A DNA stretch of 64,000 bases, from positions 212,836 to 276,835 of the forward strand of contig JBFLWJ010000001.1 in assembly GCA_040757835.1 (NCBI GenBank), given 5' to 3'. Each line of letters starts with the position of its first letter. Position 1 is the stretch's first letter. Positions 51,523 through 59,408 of the stretch are shown here, piece after piece. The stretch is from Actinomycetota bacterium (GTDB taxonomy: Bacteria > Actinomycetota > Geothermincolia > Geothermincolales > RBG-13-55-18). The notes under the pieces are model-generated. The model was not told where the DNA came from and searched no databases. It was given only the letters and a program-made list of their open reading frames with translations. Position numbers and translations under genes: made by a program.

Positions 51523-52803
51523 TTGAGTAGCAGGAGAAGAGGACATCGCAGGCCGGCGAAACCGCCTGACCCCCGCAAGGAGATAGTGGTAGCGAGCTAT
51601 CAAAAGGAGACGCGGGTGGCGGTGCTCGAAGACGGGGCGCTGCAGGAGATCTTCGTGAGCCATGAGGACCGCCGCTCCATAGTGGGGGACATCTACAAGG
51701 GCAGGGTCCAGAACGTCCTGCCGGGCATGGAGGCGGCTTTCGTGGACATCGGGCACAACCGCAATGCCCTGCTCTACGTGGGGGACATCTTCGTGGACGG
51801 CCCGCGGCAGCGGGAGCGCCAGGACATCACCAAGATACTCAAGCAGGGCCAGGAGATCGTGGTGCAGGTGACCAAGGACCCCATGGGCAGCAAGGGGGCC
51901 CGCCTGACTACCTACATATCCCTGGCGGGCAGGTACCTGGTGCTGCTGCCGCAGGTGACCACGGTGGGCATCTCCCACAAGCTCGGCGAGGAGGAGAGGG
52001 CGCGGCTGCGCAAAGTGGTCGAGGAGGTACGCCCCAAGGACGTCGGCATCATAGTGCGCACCGTGGCCCGGGACGCCGAAGCGGCGGAACTGAGGAAGAG
52101 CCTTACCTACCTGAACAAGGTGTGGAGACAGGTACACCGCGCCGCCGAAAAGAAACGCGCCCCGGCCATGCTCTACCAGGAGCCGGAACTGGAGCTCAAG
52201 GTGGTGAGGGACCTCATGGATGCGAGCTTCGACCGTATCCTGGTCGATTCGCACCGCTCCTTCCGGCGCATCAAGCATTACCTCAGGCTGGTCGCCCCGG
52301 AGCTGGCGGAGCGCGTGGTGCGTTATGCGGACGAGAAACCGGTATTCGAGGCGCTGGATATCAACCGCCAGATCGTAGACGCGTTGAGCCGCAGCGTGCC
52401 CCTGCCCTCCGGCGGTTCCATCGTCATCGATTCCACCGAGGCCCTTACGGCCATCGATGTCAACACCGGCAGGTATGTGGGCAACAAGTCCCTGGAGGAG
52501 ACCGTCCTGCGCACCAACATCGAGGCGGTCACGGAGGTGGTGCGACAACTGAGGCTGCGCGACATCGGGGGCATCATAGTCATCGACTTCATAGACATGA
52601 ACGAGGCCAAGAACCGCCGCGCCGTGCTCAAGGCGCTCAACCAGGAACTGGAAAAGGACCGCACCAAGACCTACGTGGTCGAGCTCACCAGGCTCGGCCT
52701 GGTCGAGATGACCCGCAAGAACGTCTCCGAAGGCCTCATCGAGGCCTTCGGGGAGAAATGCCCCACGTGCCACGGGCGCGGCATAGTCTTCCGGGAACCG
52801 TGA
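51523..52803 (+). CDS. rng: Ribonuclease E/G
   Basis: 426 residues from TTG 51523; a GTG at 51586 follows a better ribosome site (AAGGAGATA) but would remove the conserved KEIVV strand, so the longer form is kept. S1 domain GDIYKGRVQNVLPGMEAAF, VDIGHNRNALLYVGD; catalytic DNase I-like subdomain with the two metal aspartates in IDSTEALTAIDVNTGRY and GGIIVIDFIDM; zinc-link CPTCHGRG at the C-terminus. It lacks the long degradosome tail of RNase E, so RNase G-like: 5'-end-dependent endonuclease for 16S rRNA 5' maturation and mRNA decay. Confidence 0.92.
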   Translation: MSSRRRGHRRPAKPPDPRKEIVVASYQKETRVAVLEDGALQEIFVSHEDRRSIVGDIYKGRVQNVLPGMEAAFVDIGHNRNALLYVGDIFVDGPRQRERQDITKILKQGQEIVVQVTKDPMGSKGARLTTYISLAGRYLVLLPQVTTVGISHKLGEEERARLRKVVEEVRPKDVGIIVRTVARDAEAAELRKSLTYLNKVWRQVHRAAEKKRAPAMLYQEPELELKVVRDLMDASFDRILVDSHRSFRRIKHYLRLVAPELAERVVRYADEKPVFEALDINRQIVDALSRSVPLPSGGSIVIDSTEALTAIDVNTGRYVGNKSLEETVLRTNIEAVTEVVRQLRLRDIGGIIVIDFIDMNEAKNRRAVLKALNQELEKDRTKTYVVELTRLGLVEMTRKNVSEGLIEAFGEKCPTCHGRGIVFREP

Positions 52804-52818
52804 GCGGAGGAGGCCCAC

Positions 52819-53496
52819 ATGAGCGGGGATGACGTCAACACGGAAGGGCTCGCGGACGGGCCACATCCGGAGGGTGCCGAGGCTCCGGCACGAGGAAAGC
52901 GGCGGCGCAAGGGCAAGGTACTCATCATCGTCGGCGTCTCGCTGGTGCTCGCGGGACTGTTGTCCCTGGCCGGCATCTACCTCTATATCTACTACACGGA
53001 CCGCCAGGCCGCGCGGGCACAGGGCGAACTGATGCGGCAATGGGAGGAGAACCCGGTGCCCTCCGAGGAGGGAGACGTGGCGGTGGGGGACGGCATCGCC
53101 CGCATCATCTCGGAGCGCATGGGGCTCGACGCCATCGTGGTCGAGCTGTGGGGGCTGGACGATGCGGAAAACCTCAAGCGCGGCCCCGGCCACATCCCCG
53201 GGACCGCCTATCCGGGACAGCCCGGCAACTCCGTCATCTCCGGCCACCGTACCACCTACGGCGCGCCATTCCGCCACATCGAGCAGCTGGTGCCCGGAGA
53301 CGAGATCATCCTCATCACCGCCAAGAACCGTTACGTCTACGAGGTCTACGAGCAGCGCATCGTCCTGCCCACCGACCTCACGGTCCTGGAGCAGACGGGG
53401 GAGCCCAAACTCACCCTCACCGCCTGCCATCCCTGGTACAGCGCCGCGCAGCGCATCGTGGTCATCTCGAGGCTGGTCAGAAGCGAGCCCCTCTGA
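52819..53496 (+). CDS. Sortase (class D/E-like)
   Basis: 225 residues. Cytoplasmic basic tail, transmembrane helix about 33-58, then the sortase beta-barrel: His143 in ISGHRTTYGAPF, catalytic Cys203 in LTLTACHPWYSA, Arg212 in QRIVV. The TLTACHP motif is usual for class E/D enzymes of actinobacteria. No LPxTG-type sorting signal was seen in the window, including the adjacent CAP-domain protein. ATG follows GGAGGAGGCCCAC, 16 bp after rng. Confidence 0.88.
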   Translation: MSGDDVNTEGLADGPHPEGAEAPARGKRRRKGKVLIIVGVSLVLAGLLSLAGIYLYIYYTDRQAARAQGELMRQWEENPVPSEEGDVAVGDGIARIISERMGLDAIVVELWGLDDAENLKRGPGHIPGTAYPGQPGNSVISGHRTTYGAPFRHIEQLVPGDEIILITAKNRYVYEVYEQRIVLPTDLTVLEQTGEPKLTLTACHPWYSAAQRIVVISRLVRSEPL

Positions 53497-53880
53497 GCCC
53501 CGCGCCCACCGCCGGGGCAGCCGGAACGGGCGGGCGGCCCCTGATGGGAACACAAGGATTTTGAGCTGCATTTCTATGGACAAAGGAAAGACCGGAAAGT
53601 GGGCAGGCTTCCCGGTCATGGCCAAAACTCACTCGGCGTAGATATTTTGGCAATATTGGTATCGGCCTTATCTGCACGTTACTTTAGGGCTTTTTTCGTC
53701 CATCTGCCGTTCCCCCCGGTTGAGGTCCCCGGCGGCAACTCGCTTGCAGGCCCTGGCGGGACGTGGAATCGTTTCAAGACCGGCCTTCTCCGGGGGCGTT
53801 GAATATATATGATCTGACCCCTCAAGTATTCCATACAAGATGTCGATAGAATATCCGAACATTGAGAACCGAATATCCCT
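53497..53880. other. Intergenic region between sortase gene and the c-di-GMP riboswitch
   Basis: GC falls from left to right. A GCCCC/GGGGC hairpin directly follows the sortase stop (53498-53520). AT-rich boxes (TATATATGATC near 53805; TAGAAT 53847-53852) probably carry the promoter for the riboswitch transcript, but no clear -35 is seen. A stretch ATGATCTGACCCCT (53809-53822) resembles one end of the 25-bp inverted repeat element at 25758. Confidence 0.4.
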
Positions 53881-53881
53881 A

Positions 53882-53972
53882 AGGTGATAAAGGCAAACTC
53901 TTCCGAAAGGAGAGGGCGCAAAGCCATGGGTCTAAGGTCACGGGAGTGACTAAGATCGCCAGGCTGCCGCCT
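53882..53972 (+). ncRNA. Cyclic di-GMP-I (GEMM-I) riboswitch aptamer
   Basis: The sequence contains the GEMM-I consensus blocks in order: AAGGCAAAC, a stem capped by a GAAA tetraloop (CTTCCGAAAGGAG), GGGCGCAAAGCCATGGGTCTAAGG, a variable P3-type hairpin, and AAGATCGCCAGGCTGCC. The tetraloop, the CGCAAAGCC core and the GCCAGG(C/U)UGCC closing block are diagnostic. A terminator-like hairpin follows at 53990, and the controlled gene begins at 54090. In this class, binding of c-di-GMP changes terminator folding. Confidence 0.88.
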
Positions 53973-53989
53973 CACAAGCGAAGCCCTTT

Positions 53990-54020
53990 CCGCCCCGGTG
54001 GTTAGGGCGGTTTCGTTTTC
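53990..54020 (+). terminator. Riboswitch expression-platform terminator
   Basis: CCGCCC (53990-53995) / GGGCGG (54005-54010) followed by TTTCGTTTTC, 18 nt after the aptamer. Position fits a transcription-attenuation platform. Confidence 0.7.
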
Positions 54021-54089
54021 AGGCAACAAAATGGGCAGACAAGTGGAAGATTTGCCACGAGACCTCAGGGACAAAAGGGGAGAACCAAA

Positions 54090-55910
54090 ATGAGAGGGCT
54101 CACTCGGTGGCAGAAAGACGCAGCGACGTTCTTCGGCGCATTGTTCCTCACGCTGGCCATCCTGCAGCCGCTGATGCTCGGACCGGGCACGGCGGTGGCG
54201 GCGGTCATCACCTCCAACGAGGAAGCGCGCATGATCCAACTGGTCAACCAGGCACGCAACAGCGCCGGGCTGCCTTCCCTGTATCCGGAACAGCAGCTCA
54301 CGGACATGGCCCGCAGCTATTCCAGCGAGATGTACTTGTATAACTTCTTCTCGCACGTCTCACCGGTCTCGGGCACACTGCAGCAGCGCATCTCGGCCCG
54401 GGGCATCACGGGGTGGACCCTTGCCGGAGAGAACATCGCCAAGGCGCCCAGCGTAGACGTGGCCTTTCAGGCCCTCATGAACAGCCCCTCCCACCGGGAG
54501 AACATCCTGCGGCGCGATTTCAACTGCATCGGCATCGGGGTGGTGCAGGGCGGCAACTGCCTCTACATCACCCAGGAGTTCATGTGTTTCTCGCCGGTCC
54601 CGGCCAGCGCCGACCGTAACCCCGCTCCTGCCCCGGCGCCCCCACCACCGCCGGACAGCTTCGATTCCTACTTGCTGCTCATGAACCCCAATGACGGGAC
54701 GGCACAGGTAGAGGTGACCTTCCAGGGCGAGGACGGATCGTGCAAGAGCTTCAGCTACACCATCGCGGGGCACAGCCGCTTCACGGTGCCGGTACGGGAG
54801 ACCATGGGCAGCGGATCGTTTTCCACCGACGTCAAGAGCGACGTGCCTGTACTGGCCGAGCGGGCCATGTATTTCCGTTATGCCGGGAGGACCGGTGGCC
54901 ACGACTCCATCGGGGCCGGGGAGCCCTCGAACACCTGGTTCTTCGCGGAGGGCTACACCGGAGACACCTTCGACACCTGGGTGCTGCTGCAGAACCCCAG
55001 CGACTCCGCGGCCACGGTCACCCTGAGCTTCATGCGCCCCGACGGAGGGAGCATCACCAAGCAGGTGACGGTTGAGCCGCGCCGCCGCTACAGCGTGCAC
55101 GTGGACGACGTCCCCGGGCTTGAGGCGAGCGAGGTCTCCACGCAGGTCACCTCCAACATCCCCATCGTCGCCGAGCGGGCCATGTATTTCAACTACGCCG
55201 GCAACGACGGCGGCCACGATTCCATCGGGGCCAGCTCCACCTCGAACACCTGGTTCTTCGCGGAGGGCTACACCGGAGACACCTTCGACACCTGGGTGCT
55301 GCTGCAGAACCCCAACGACGGTACGGCCACCGTGGACCTGGAGTTCATGAAGGAAGACGGGTCGGTGATCTCCAAGAAGGTGAGCGTGGCGGGGCGCAGG
55401 CGCCTGAGCGTGCACGTGGACGAGGTGCCGGGCCTGGCGGCGGCGAGCGTCTCCACCAGCGTGGATTCCGACCTGCCCATCGTCGCCGAGCGATCCATGT
55501 ACTTCAACTACCAGGGGAGGAAGGGTGGGCACGCCACCATGGGCGCGCCTGCCGCCAACCAGCAGTGGTATGTGGCGGAGGGCTTCACGGGAGGGGAGTT
55601 CGACGAGTACGTGCTCCTGCTCAACCCGGGCGATGAGGCCGCCAGCGTGGACGTCCTGTTCATGCGTCCCGACGGCCTGACGGTGAGCCGCGAGGTGGAG
55701 ATGAGGCCTCACTCCCGCCACACCATCCATGTCGACGAGATCGAGAACCTGGGGGCCACCGACGTGAGCACCAAGGTGACCTCGGAAAGACCCATCGTCG
55801 TCGAACTGGCCCAGTACTTCAACTTCAACGGGCTCACGGACGGCAACAACGCCATAGGATCCTGCCAGCCCTCGACCACATGGTATTTCGCCGAGGGTTG
55901 TGTCAGATAA
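54090..55910 (+). CDS. Secreted CAP-domain protein with Trp-rich repeats, under c-di-GMP control
   Basis: 606 residues. Signal/anchor helix 12-38; CAP (SCP/PR-1) domain about 44-172 with LVNQARNSAGLPSL, SHVSPVSG (His89), AGENIA (Glu114) and NSPSHRENIL (His135, Glu137); Pro/Ala-rich linker 173-190; then repeats of about 100 residues with the pattern TWFFAEGYTGDTFDTWVLLQNP ... VAERAMYF ... GGHDSIGA (shown as separate pieces). The first repeat lacks the WFFAEG strand and the protein ends with a lone TWYFAEGCVR. The same module ends the PHP protein at 12755-13306. Likely an extracellular adhesin or matrix protein switched by c-di-GMP. Confidence 0.85.
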   Translation: MRGLTRWQKDAATFFGALFLTLAILQPLMLGPGTAVAAVITSNEEARMIQLVNQARNSAGLPSLYPEQQLTDMARSYSSEMYLYNFFSHVSPVSGTLQQRISARGITGWTLAGENIAKAPSVDVAFQALMNSPSHRENILRRDFNCIGIGVVQGGNCLYITQEFMCFSPVPASADRNPAPAPAPPPPPDSFDSYLLLMNPNDGTAQVEVTFQGEDGSCKSFSYTIAGHSRFTVPVRETMGSGSFSTDVKSDVPVLAERAMYFRYAGRTGGHDSIGAGEPSNTWFFAEGYTGDTFDTWVLLQNPSDSAATVTLSFMRPDGGSITKQVTVEPRRRYSVHVDDVPGLEASEVSTQVTSNIPIVAERAMYFNYAGNDGGHDSIGASSTSNTWFFAEGYTGDTFDTWVLLQNPNDGTATVDLEFMKEDGSVISKKVSVAGRRRLSVHVDEVPGLAAASVSTSVDSDLPIVAERSMYFNYQGRKGGHATMGAPAANQQWYVAEGFTGGEFDEYVLLLNPGDEAASVDVLFMRPDGLTVSREVEMRPHSRHTIHVDEIENLGATDVSTKVTSERPIVVELAQYFNFNGLTDGNNAIGSCQPSTTWYFAEGCVR

Positions 55911-55933
55911 GACCGGTTGAAGGCTTCATAGCA

Positions 55934-55960
55934 GGGGCCGCCCGCTCATCGGGCGGCCCC
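55934..55960. terminator. Strong hairpin after the CAP gene
   Basis: GGGGCCGCCCG / CGGGCGGCCCC with a 5-nt loop, 24 bp after the stop; the following tract (TCAACATCTACTTTA) is only weakly U-rich. Confidence 0.6.
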
Positions 55961-56012
55961 TCAACATCTACTTTACAGGGGTTTTTGGCCGTGTTAGTGT
56001 ATTTAGCTGTGA

Positions 56013-56018
56013 TAAAAT
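56013..56018 (+). promoter_or_regulatory. -10 box upstream of rplU
   Basis: TAAAAT within TGTGATAAAATAG, preceded by an upstream TG as in extended -10 promoters; 17 bp before the ATG, so the leader would be very short. Confidence 0.35.
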
Positions 56019-56034
56019 AGCCGTGGAGGTAGGC

Positions 56035-56406
56035 ATGTACGCAGTGATAGAGACGGGCGGTAAACAGTACCGCGTGGAGAAGGGAACGCTAATCCGGGTC
56101 GAGAAGCTCGACCTGGACGAGGGCGATAAGGTCGTCTTCGACCGCGTGATCCTCGCCAGCAACGAGGGCAAGGTTGTGGCGGGACCGGAGGCCGAGAAGG
56201 TCAAGGTCGAGGGCACCGTGGTCCGCCAGGGCAAGGGGAGAAAGGTCATCGTCTTCAAGTACAAGCCCAAGAAGGGTTATCATCGCAAGCAGGGCCACCG
56301 CCAGCTCTTTACGGAGGTGCGGGTGGACAAGATCAGTGGCGGCCCACGTGCCGGCCGGTCGAAAAAGGACAAGGGCGAGACGGAGGCGGAGGCCGGGACC
56401 GAGTGA
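56035..56406 (+). CDS. rplU: 50S ribosomal protein L21
   Basis: 123 residues from ATG 56035 behind GGAGGTAGGC. Family start [17 protein letters not shown], core [18 protein letters not shown], and [17 protein letters not shown] near residue 75-91. About 20 extra acidic C-terminal residues ([11 protein letters not shown]), a common extension in this lineage. First gene of rplU-rpmA-obgE. Confidence 0.97.
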   Translation: MYAVIETGGKQYRVEKGTLIRVEKLDLDEGDKVVFDRVILASNEGKVVAGPEAEKVKVEGTVVRQGKGRKVIVFKYKPKKGYHRKQGHRQLFTEVRVDKISGGPRAGRSKKDKGETEAEAGTE

Positions 56407-56431
56407 GCGTCGCGGAAGAGGTGGTGTAGAG

Positions 56432-56686
56432 ATGTCCAGCAAAAAAGGCGTCGGCAGTTCCCGCAACGGACGGGACAGCCATTCCAAGCGGCTGGGGGCC
56501 AAGAGCTTCGGCGGCCAGTACGTAACCGGAGGCTCCATCCTCGTGCGGCAACGGGGGACCAAGGTAAAGCCCGGTGAGAACGTCGGGGTGGGGAGGGACT
56601 ACACCCTCTTCGCGAAAGTTGACGGTTACGTGAAGTATCACAGAAGTGGCGACAGGCAGTTTGTGAGCGTTCTTCCGGCGGAATAG
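56432..56686 (+). CDS. rpmA: 50S ribosomal protein L27
   Basis: 84 residues. Starts [22 protein letters not shown] with the L27 signature [17 protein letters not shown] and the middle motif [11 protein letters not shown]. There is no Firmicutes-type cleavable N-terminal extension. ATG follows GGTGGTGTAGAG, 26 bp after rplU. Confidence 0.97.
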   Translation: MSSKKGVGSSRNGRDSHSKRLGAKSFGGQYVTGGSILVRQRGTKVKPGENVGVGRDYTLFAKVDGYVKYHRSGDRQFVSVLPAE

Positions 56687-56721
56687 TGGCGCTGTTCCGC
56701 CGCGGTCATGGCATCGACGTG

Positions 56722-56749
56722 GTCCCGGCACGGCCGGGACTTTTATTTT
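56722..56749 (+). terminator. Rho-independent terminator after rpmA
   Basis: GTCCCGGC-ACG-GCCGGGAC followed by TTTTATTTT. It separates rplU-rpmA from the obgE leader. Confidence 0.88.
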
Positions 56750-56764
56750 CGGCCGGGCCTGGGG

Positions 56765-56854
56765 GTCAGGCCCGGAAATCGGCCGGGAGACTGACACGGG
56801 AAGATAGACGGGTATCAGGCCTGGCCTCTTGGAGTTGGCCAGGCGACTGGCACG
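56765..56854 (+). ncRNA. Tandem-hairpin leader, copy 2 (upstream of obgE)
   Basis: Unit a: GTCAG-(G)-CCCGG ... CCGGG-AGA-CTGAC-ACG (56765-56798). Unit b: TCAG-GCCTGGCC-loop-GGCCAGGC-GA-CTGG-CACG (56815-56854). Linker GGAAGATAGACGGGTA. Compared with copy 1, stem bases differ but remain paired, while the linker AGACGGGTATCAGGCC, the 3' purine bulge and CACGCCGG are kept. It ends 14 bp before the obgE ATG and starts 15 bp after a terminator, the same arrangement as copy 1. Confidence 0.55.
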
Positions 56855-56868
56855 CCGGGAGAGAGAGC

Positions 56869-58149
56869 ATGTTCATCGACGAGGTGGAGATATTCGTACG
56901 CGGCGGCGACGGAGGAAGCGGCTGTGCCAGCTTCCACCGCGAGAAGTTCCGCCCCCTGGGGGGCCCCGATGGGGGGGACGGGGCCAGGGGGGGCTCGGTG
57001 GTCTTGCGCGCCTCCGAGAGCGTAAACACCCTTGTCGAATATACCCGGCGACGCCATTTCCGCGCCGAGCGGGGAGGGAGCGGGGCCAGCAACAACTGTC
57101 ACGGGGCGGCGGGAAAGGACCTCGTGCTGGCGGTACCGGTGGGGACACAGGCCAGGGACGAAAACGGCGTGATGCTGGCCGACCTCTCGCGCGCCGGCAA
57201 GGAGGCGGTTGTGGCGCGGGGGGGCAGGGGAGGACGGGGCAACGCCTCCTTTACCACGCCGGCACGGCGCGCGCCGGACTTCTCCGAGAGGGGGGAGCCG
57301 GGAGAGGAAAGAAGAATAAGGCTCGAGCTGAAGCTCCTCGCCGACGTGGGAGTGGTAGGATTTCCCAACGTGGGCAAGTCGACGCTTATCTCGCGCATCT
57401 CGGCTGCCAGGCCGCGCATTGCCGACTACCCTTTCACCACCCTGGAGCCGGTGCTTGGCGTAGTGCGTCCCGGCGAGGACGTCAGCTTCGTCATCTCCGA
57501 CCTGCCGGGGCTCATCGAGGGCGCCCACGAGGGCAAGGGGCTGGGCCTGAGGTTCCTGCGCCACGTGGAGAGGACGGTCGTCCTCCTCCACCTCCTGGAC
57601 GTCTCCCAGGCCGCGGAGAGGCCTCCGGCGCAAGCCCTCCAGGTCCTGCTCGAGGAGCTGTCTTCCTACAGTCCGCGCCTGCTGCAGCGCCCCCAGGTGG
57701 TGGCGGCCAACAAGACCGACGTCGCCGATGACCTGTATGTGGAGGAGGCCAGGGCGGCGGCTGCCGCGCGGGGATGGGATTTCTTTGCCATCTCTGCCGT
57801 CACCGGGGAAGGGGTCTCCGGCCTGATATGGAGGATTGCGGAGATGGTGGAGGCGGCGCGCGGCGAGGAGGTACCCGGGATCCCCGAAGAGAGGACCCTC
57901 TATACTTTCGATCCCGTGCGGGAGCGCGGCTTCCAGGTAGTGCGCGAGGAAGAGGGGTTCCATGTGCTGGGGGACCGGGTAGAGCAGCTCCTGCGCGCCC
58001 TGGATATCAGCAACCCCCAGGCCCTCGCCTACGTGCAGGGGCGGCTGAAGAGGATGGGGGTCGAGGACGAGCTGGCCAGGCAGGGCGCGCAGGAGGGCGA
58101 CACGGTGATAATCGGGGACTACGTCTTCGATTTCCTGCCCGAGCCATGA
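56869..58149 (+). CDS. obgE: Ribosome-assembly GTPase Obg/CgtA
   Basis: 426 residues from ATG 56869 behind GGGAGAGAGAGC. Glycine-rich Obg domain (MFIDEVEIFVRGGDGGSGC, GGPDGGDGARGG), G domain with GFPNVGKSTLI (G1), DYPFTTLEP (G2), SDLPGLIEGAHEGKGLG (G3) and ANKTD (G4), plus the C-terminal OCT domain (YTFDPVRERGFQVVRE, GDRVEQLL). Binds the 50S particle and (p)ppGpp. ATGA overlap with proB. Confidence 0.96.
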   Translation: MFIDEVEIFVRGGDGGSGCASFHREKFRPLGGPDGGDGARGGSVVLRASESVNTLVEYTRRRHFRAERGGSGASNNCHGAAGKDLVLAVPVGTQARDENGVMLADLSRAGKEAVVARGGRGGRGNASFTTPARRAPDFSERGEPGEERRIRLELKLLADVGVVGFPNVGKSTLISRISAARPRIADYPFTTLEPVLGVVRPGEDVSFVISDLPGLIEGAHEGKGLGLRFLRHVERTVVLLHLLDVSQAAERPPAQALQVLLEELSSYSPRLLQRPQVVAANKTDVADDLYVEEARAAAAARGWDFFAISAVTGEGVSGLIWRIAEMVEAARGEEVPGIPEERTLYTFDPVRERGFQVVREEEGFHVLGDRVEQLLRALDISNPQALAYVQGRLKRMGVEDELARQGAQEGDTVIIGDYVFDFLPEP

Positions 58150-59342
58150 GGCACGTTATAGAATGTGAGGAGAGGGAAGACGGTGGTGGACAGGAGCGGC
58201 AGTTGAGCCCCAGGAAAAGGTATATCGACGCCAGGCGCGTGGTGGTTAAGGTGGGCACTTACACCCTCAGTGACGCCGCGGGTCGCCTGGACCGCTCGCA
58301 CATGGAGGACCTGGTGGAGCAGGTGGCCTCCCTGCGCGCCGCGGGGCTCGAGGTGATACTGGTCTCCTCGGGGGCCATCGCCGCGGGGGTGGAGCTGCTG
58401 GGGCTGCCGGAGCGCCCCCAGGACATCCCCTCCCTGCAGGCGGCCTCCTCGGTGGGACAGGGAGAGCTGCTGCACCTCTACAGCAGCTTCTTCGCCGAGC
58501 GCGGCATCCTGGTGGGGCAGGTGCTGTTCACGCAGTACGATTTCGCCCACCGCCAGCAGTACCTCAACGCTCGCAATGCCTTCCGGCGCCTGCTGGAACA
58601 GGGGGTGGTGCCGCTGGTCAACGAGAACGACACCGTGGCGGTGGAGGAGATCCGCTTCGGCGACAACGACCGCCTGGCCGCCCTGGTCGCGGTGCTCACC
58701 GAGGCCGACCTGCTCATCATGCTCTCGGACATCAAGGGCCTCTTCACCGCCGACCCCAAGAAGGACAACGCGGCCCGCCTCATCCACGAGGTTGAGAGGA
58801 TAACCCCGGAGATGATCGCCGCGGCCGGCAGGGCCGTCGAGGAGCACTCATCGGGAGGCATGAGCGCCAAGCTGGAGGCGGCCCGTATCGCTACCGCCTC
58901 CGGCATCGGCGTGGTCATAGCCCGCGGACGCGATCCCGGGGTGCTCTCCGCCATCATCGGGGGGAGGCTGGTCGGGACTTTCTTCCACCCCAGCAAGAAG
59001 AGGCTGCGCGACCAGAAGCACTGGATAGCCTTTGGGGCCAGGCCCCGCGGCACCGTCGTCATCGATGCCGGGGCCCGCGATGCCATACTACACGGGGGCA
59101 AGAGCCTGCTCCCGGCGGGGGTGGTCGAGTGCAAAGGGAACTTCGCTCCCGGCGACGCCGTCGAGGTTATCGACGAGGGCGGAAAAAGGGTGGCGCGTGG
59201 CCTGTGCGGCCTCTCGGCGCGGGAGCTCGACGGCGTGAAGGGGCTGCGCAGCAGGGATGCGGCACGCCTGCTGGGGGACGAACGCGGTGAGGAGGTCATC
59301 CACCGCGACTACCTGGTCATCGTGGAGAAGGAAGAACCGTAG
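58146..59342 (+). CDS. proB: Glutamate 5-kinase
   Basis: 398 residues from ATG 58146 (ATGA overlap with obgE); TTG 58203, behind AGGAG, would give a form starting right before the conserved core. Amino-acid kinase domain: VVVKVGTYTLSD, LVSSGAIAAGVELLG, NENDTVAVEEIRFGDND, SDIKGLFTADP and GGMSAKLEAARIA. PUA domain in the last ~90 residues. First step of proline synthesis, forming gamma-glutamyl phosphate, which the next gene product reduces. Confidence 0.94.
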   Translation: MRHVIECEEREDGGGQERQLSPRKRYIDARRVVVKVGTYTLSDAAGRLDRSHMEDLVEQVASLRAAGLEVILVSSGAIAAGVELLGLPERPQDIPSLQAASSVGQGELLHLYSSFFAERGILVGQVLFTQYDFAHRQQYLNARNAFRRLLEQGVVPLVNENDTVAVEEIRFGDNDRLAALVAVLTEADLLIMLSDIKGLFTADPKKDNAARLIHEVERITPEMIAAAGRAVEEHSSGGMSAKLEAARIATASGIGVVIARGRDPGVLSAIIGGRLVGTFFHPSKKRLRDQKHWIAFGARPRGTVVIDAGARDAILHGGKSLLPAGVVECKGNFAPGDAVEVIDEGGKRVARGLCGLSARELDGVKGLRSRDAARLLGDERGEEVIHRDYLVIVEKEEP

Positions 59343-59408
59343 GTCGGGGACGGCAGGAAATCGGCGCCGCACACCTAAGATAGATATGTAAAGAGGACGG
59401 AGGTCAGC

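Noticed and set aside
54090..55910. CAP-domain protein as substrate of the neighbouring sortase
   Set aside because: The C-terminus has no LPxTG-like motif, hydrophobic segment or basic tail.
56765..56854. ZTP (pfl) or guanidine riboswitch assignment of the tandem hairpins
   Set aside because: Words such as ACTGGC occur, but the second conserved half of the ZTP aptamer (CCGCCTGGGC) and the ACGR loops of guanidine-II are missing.
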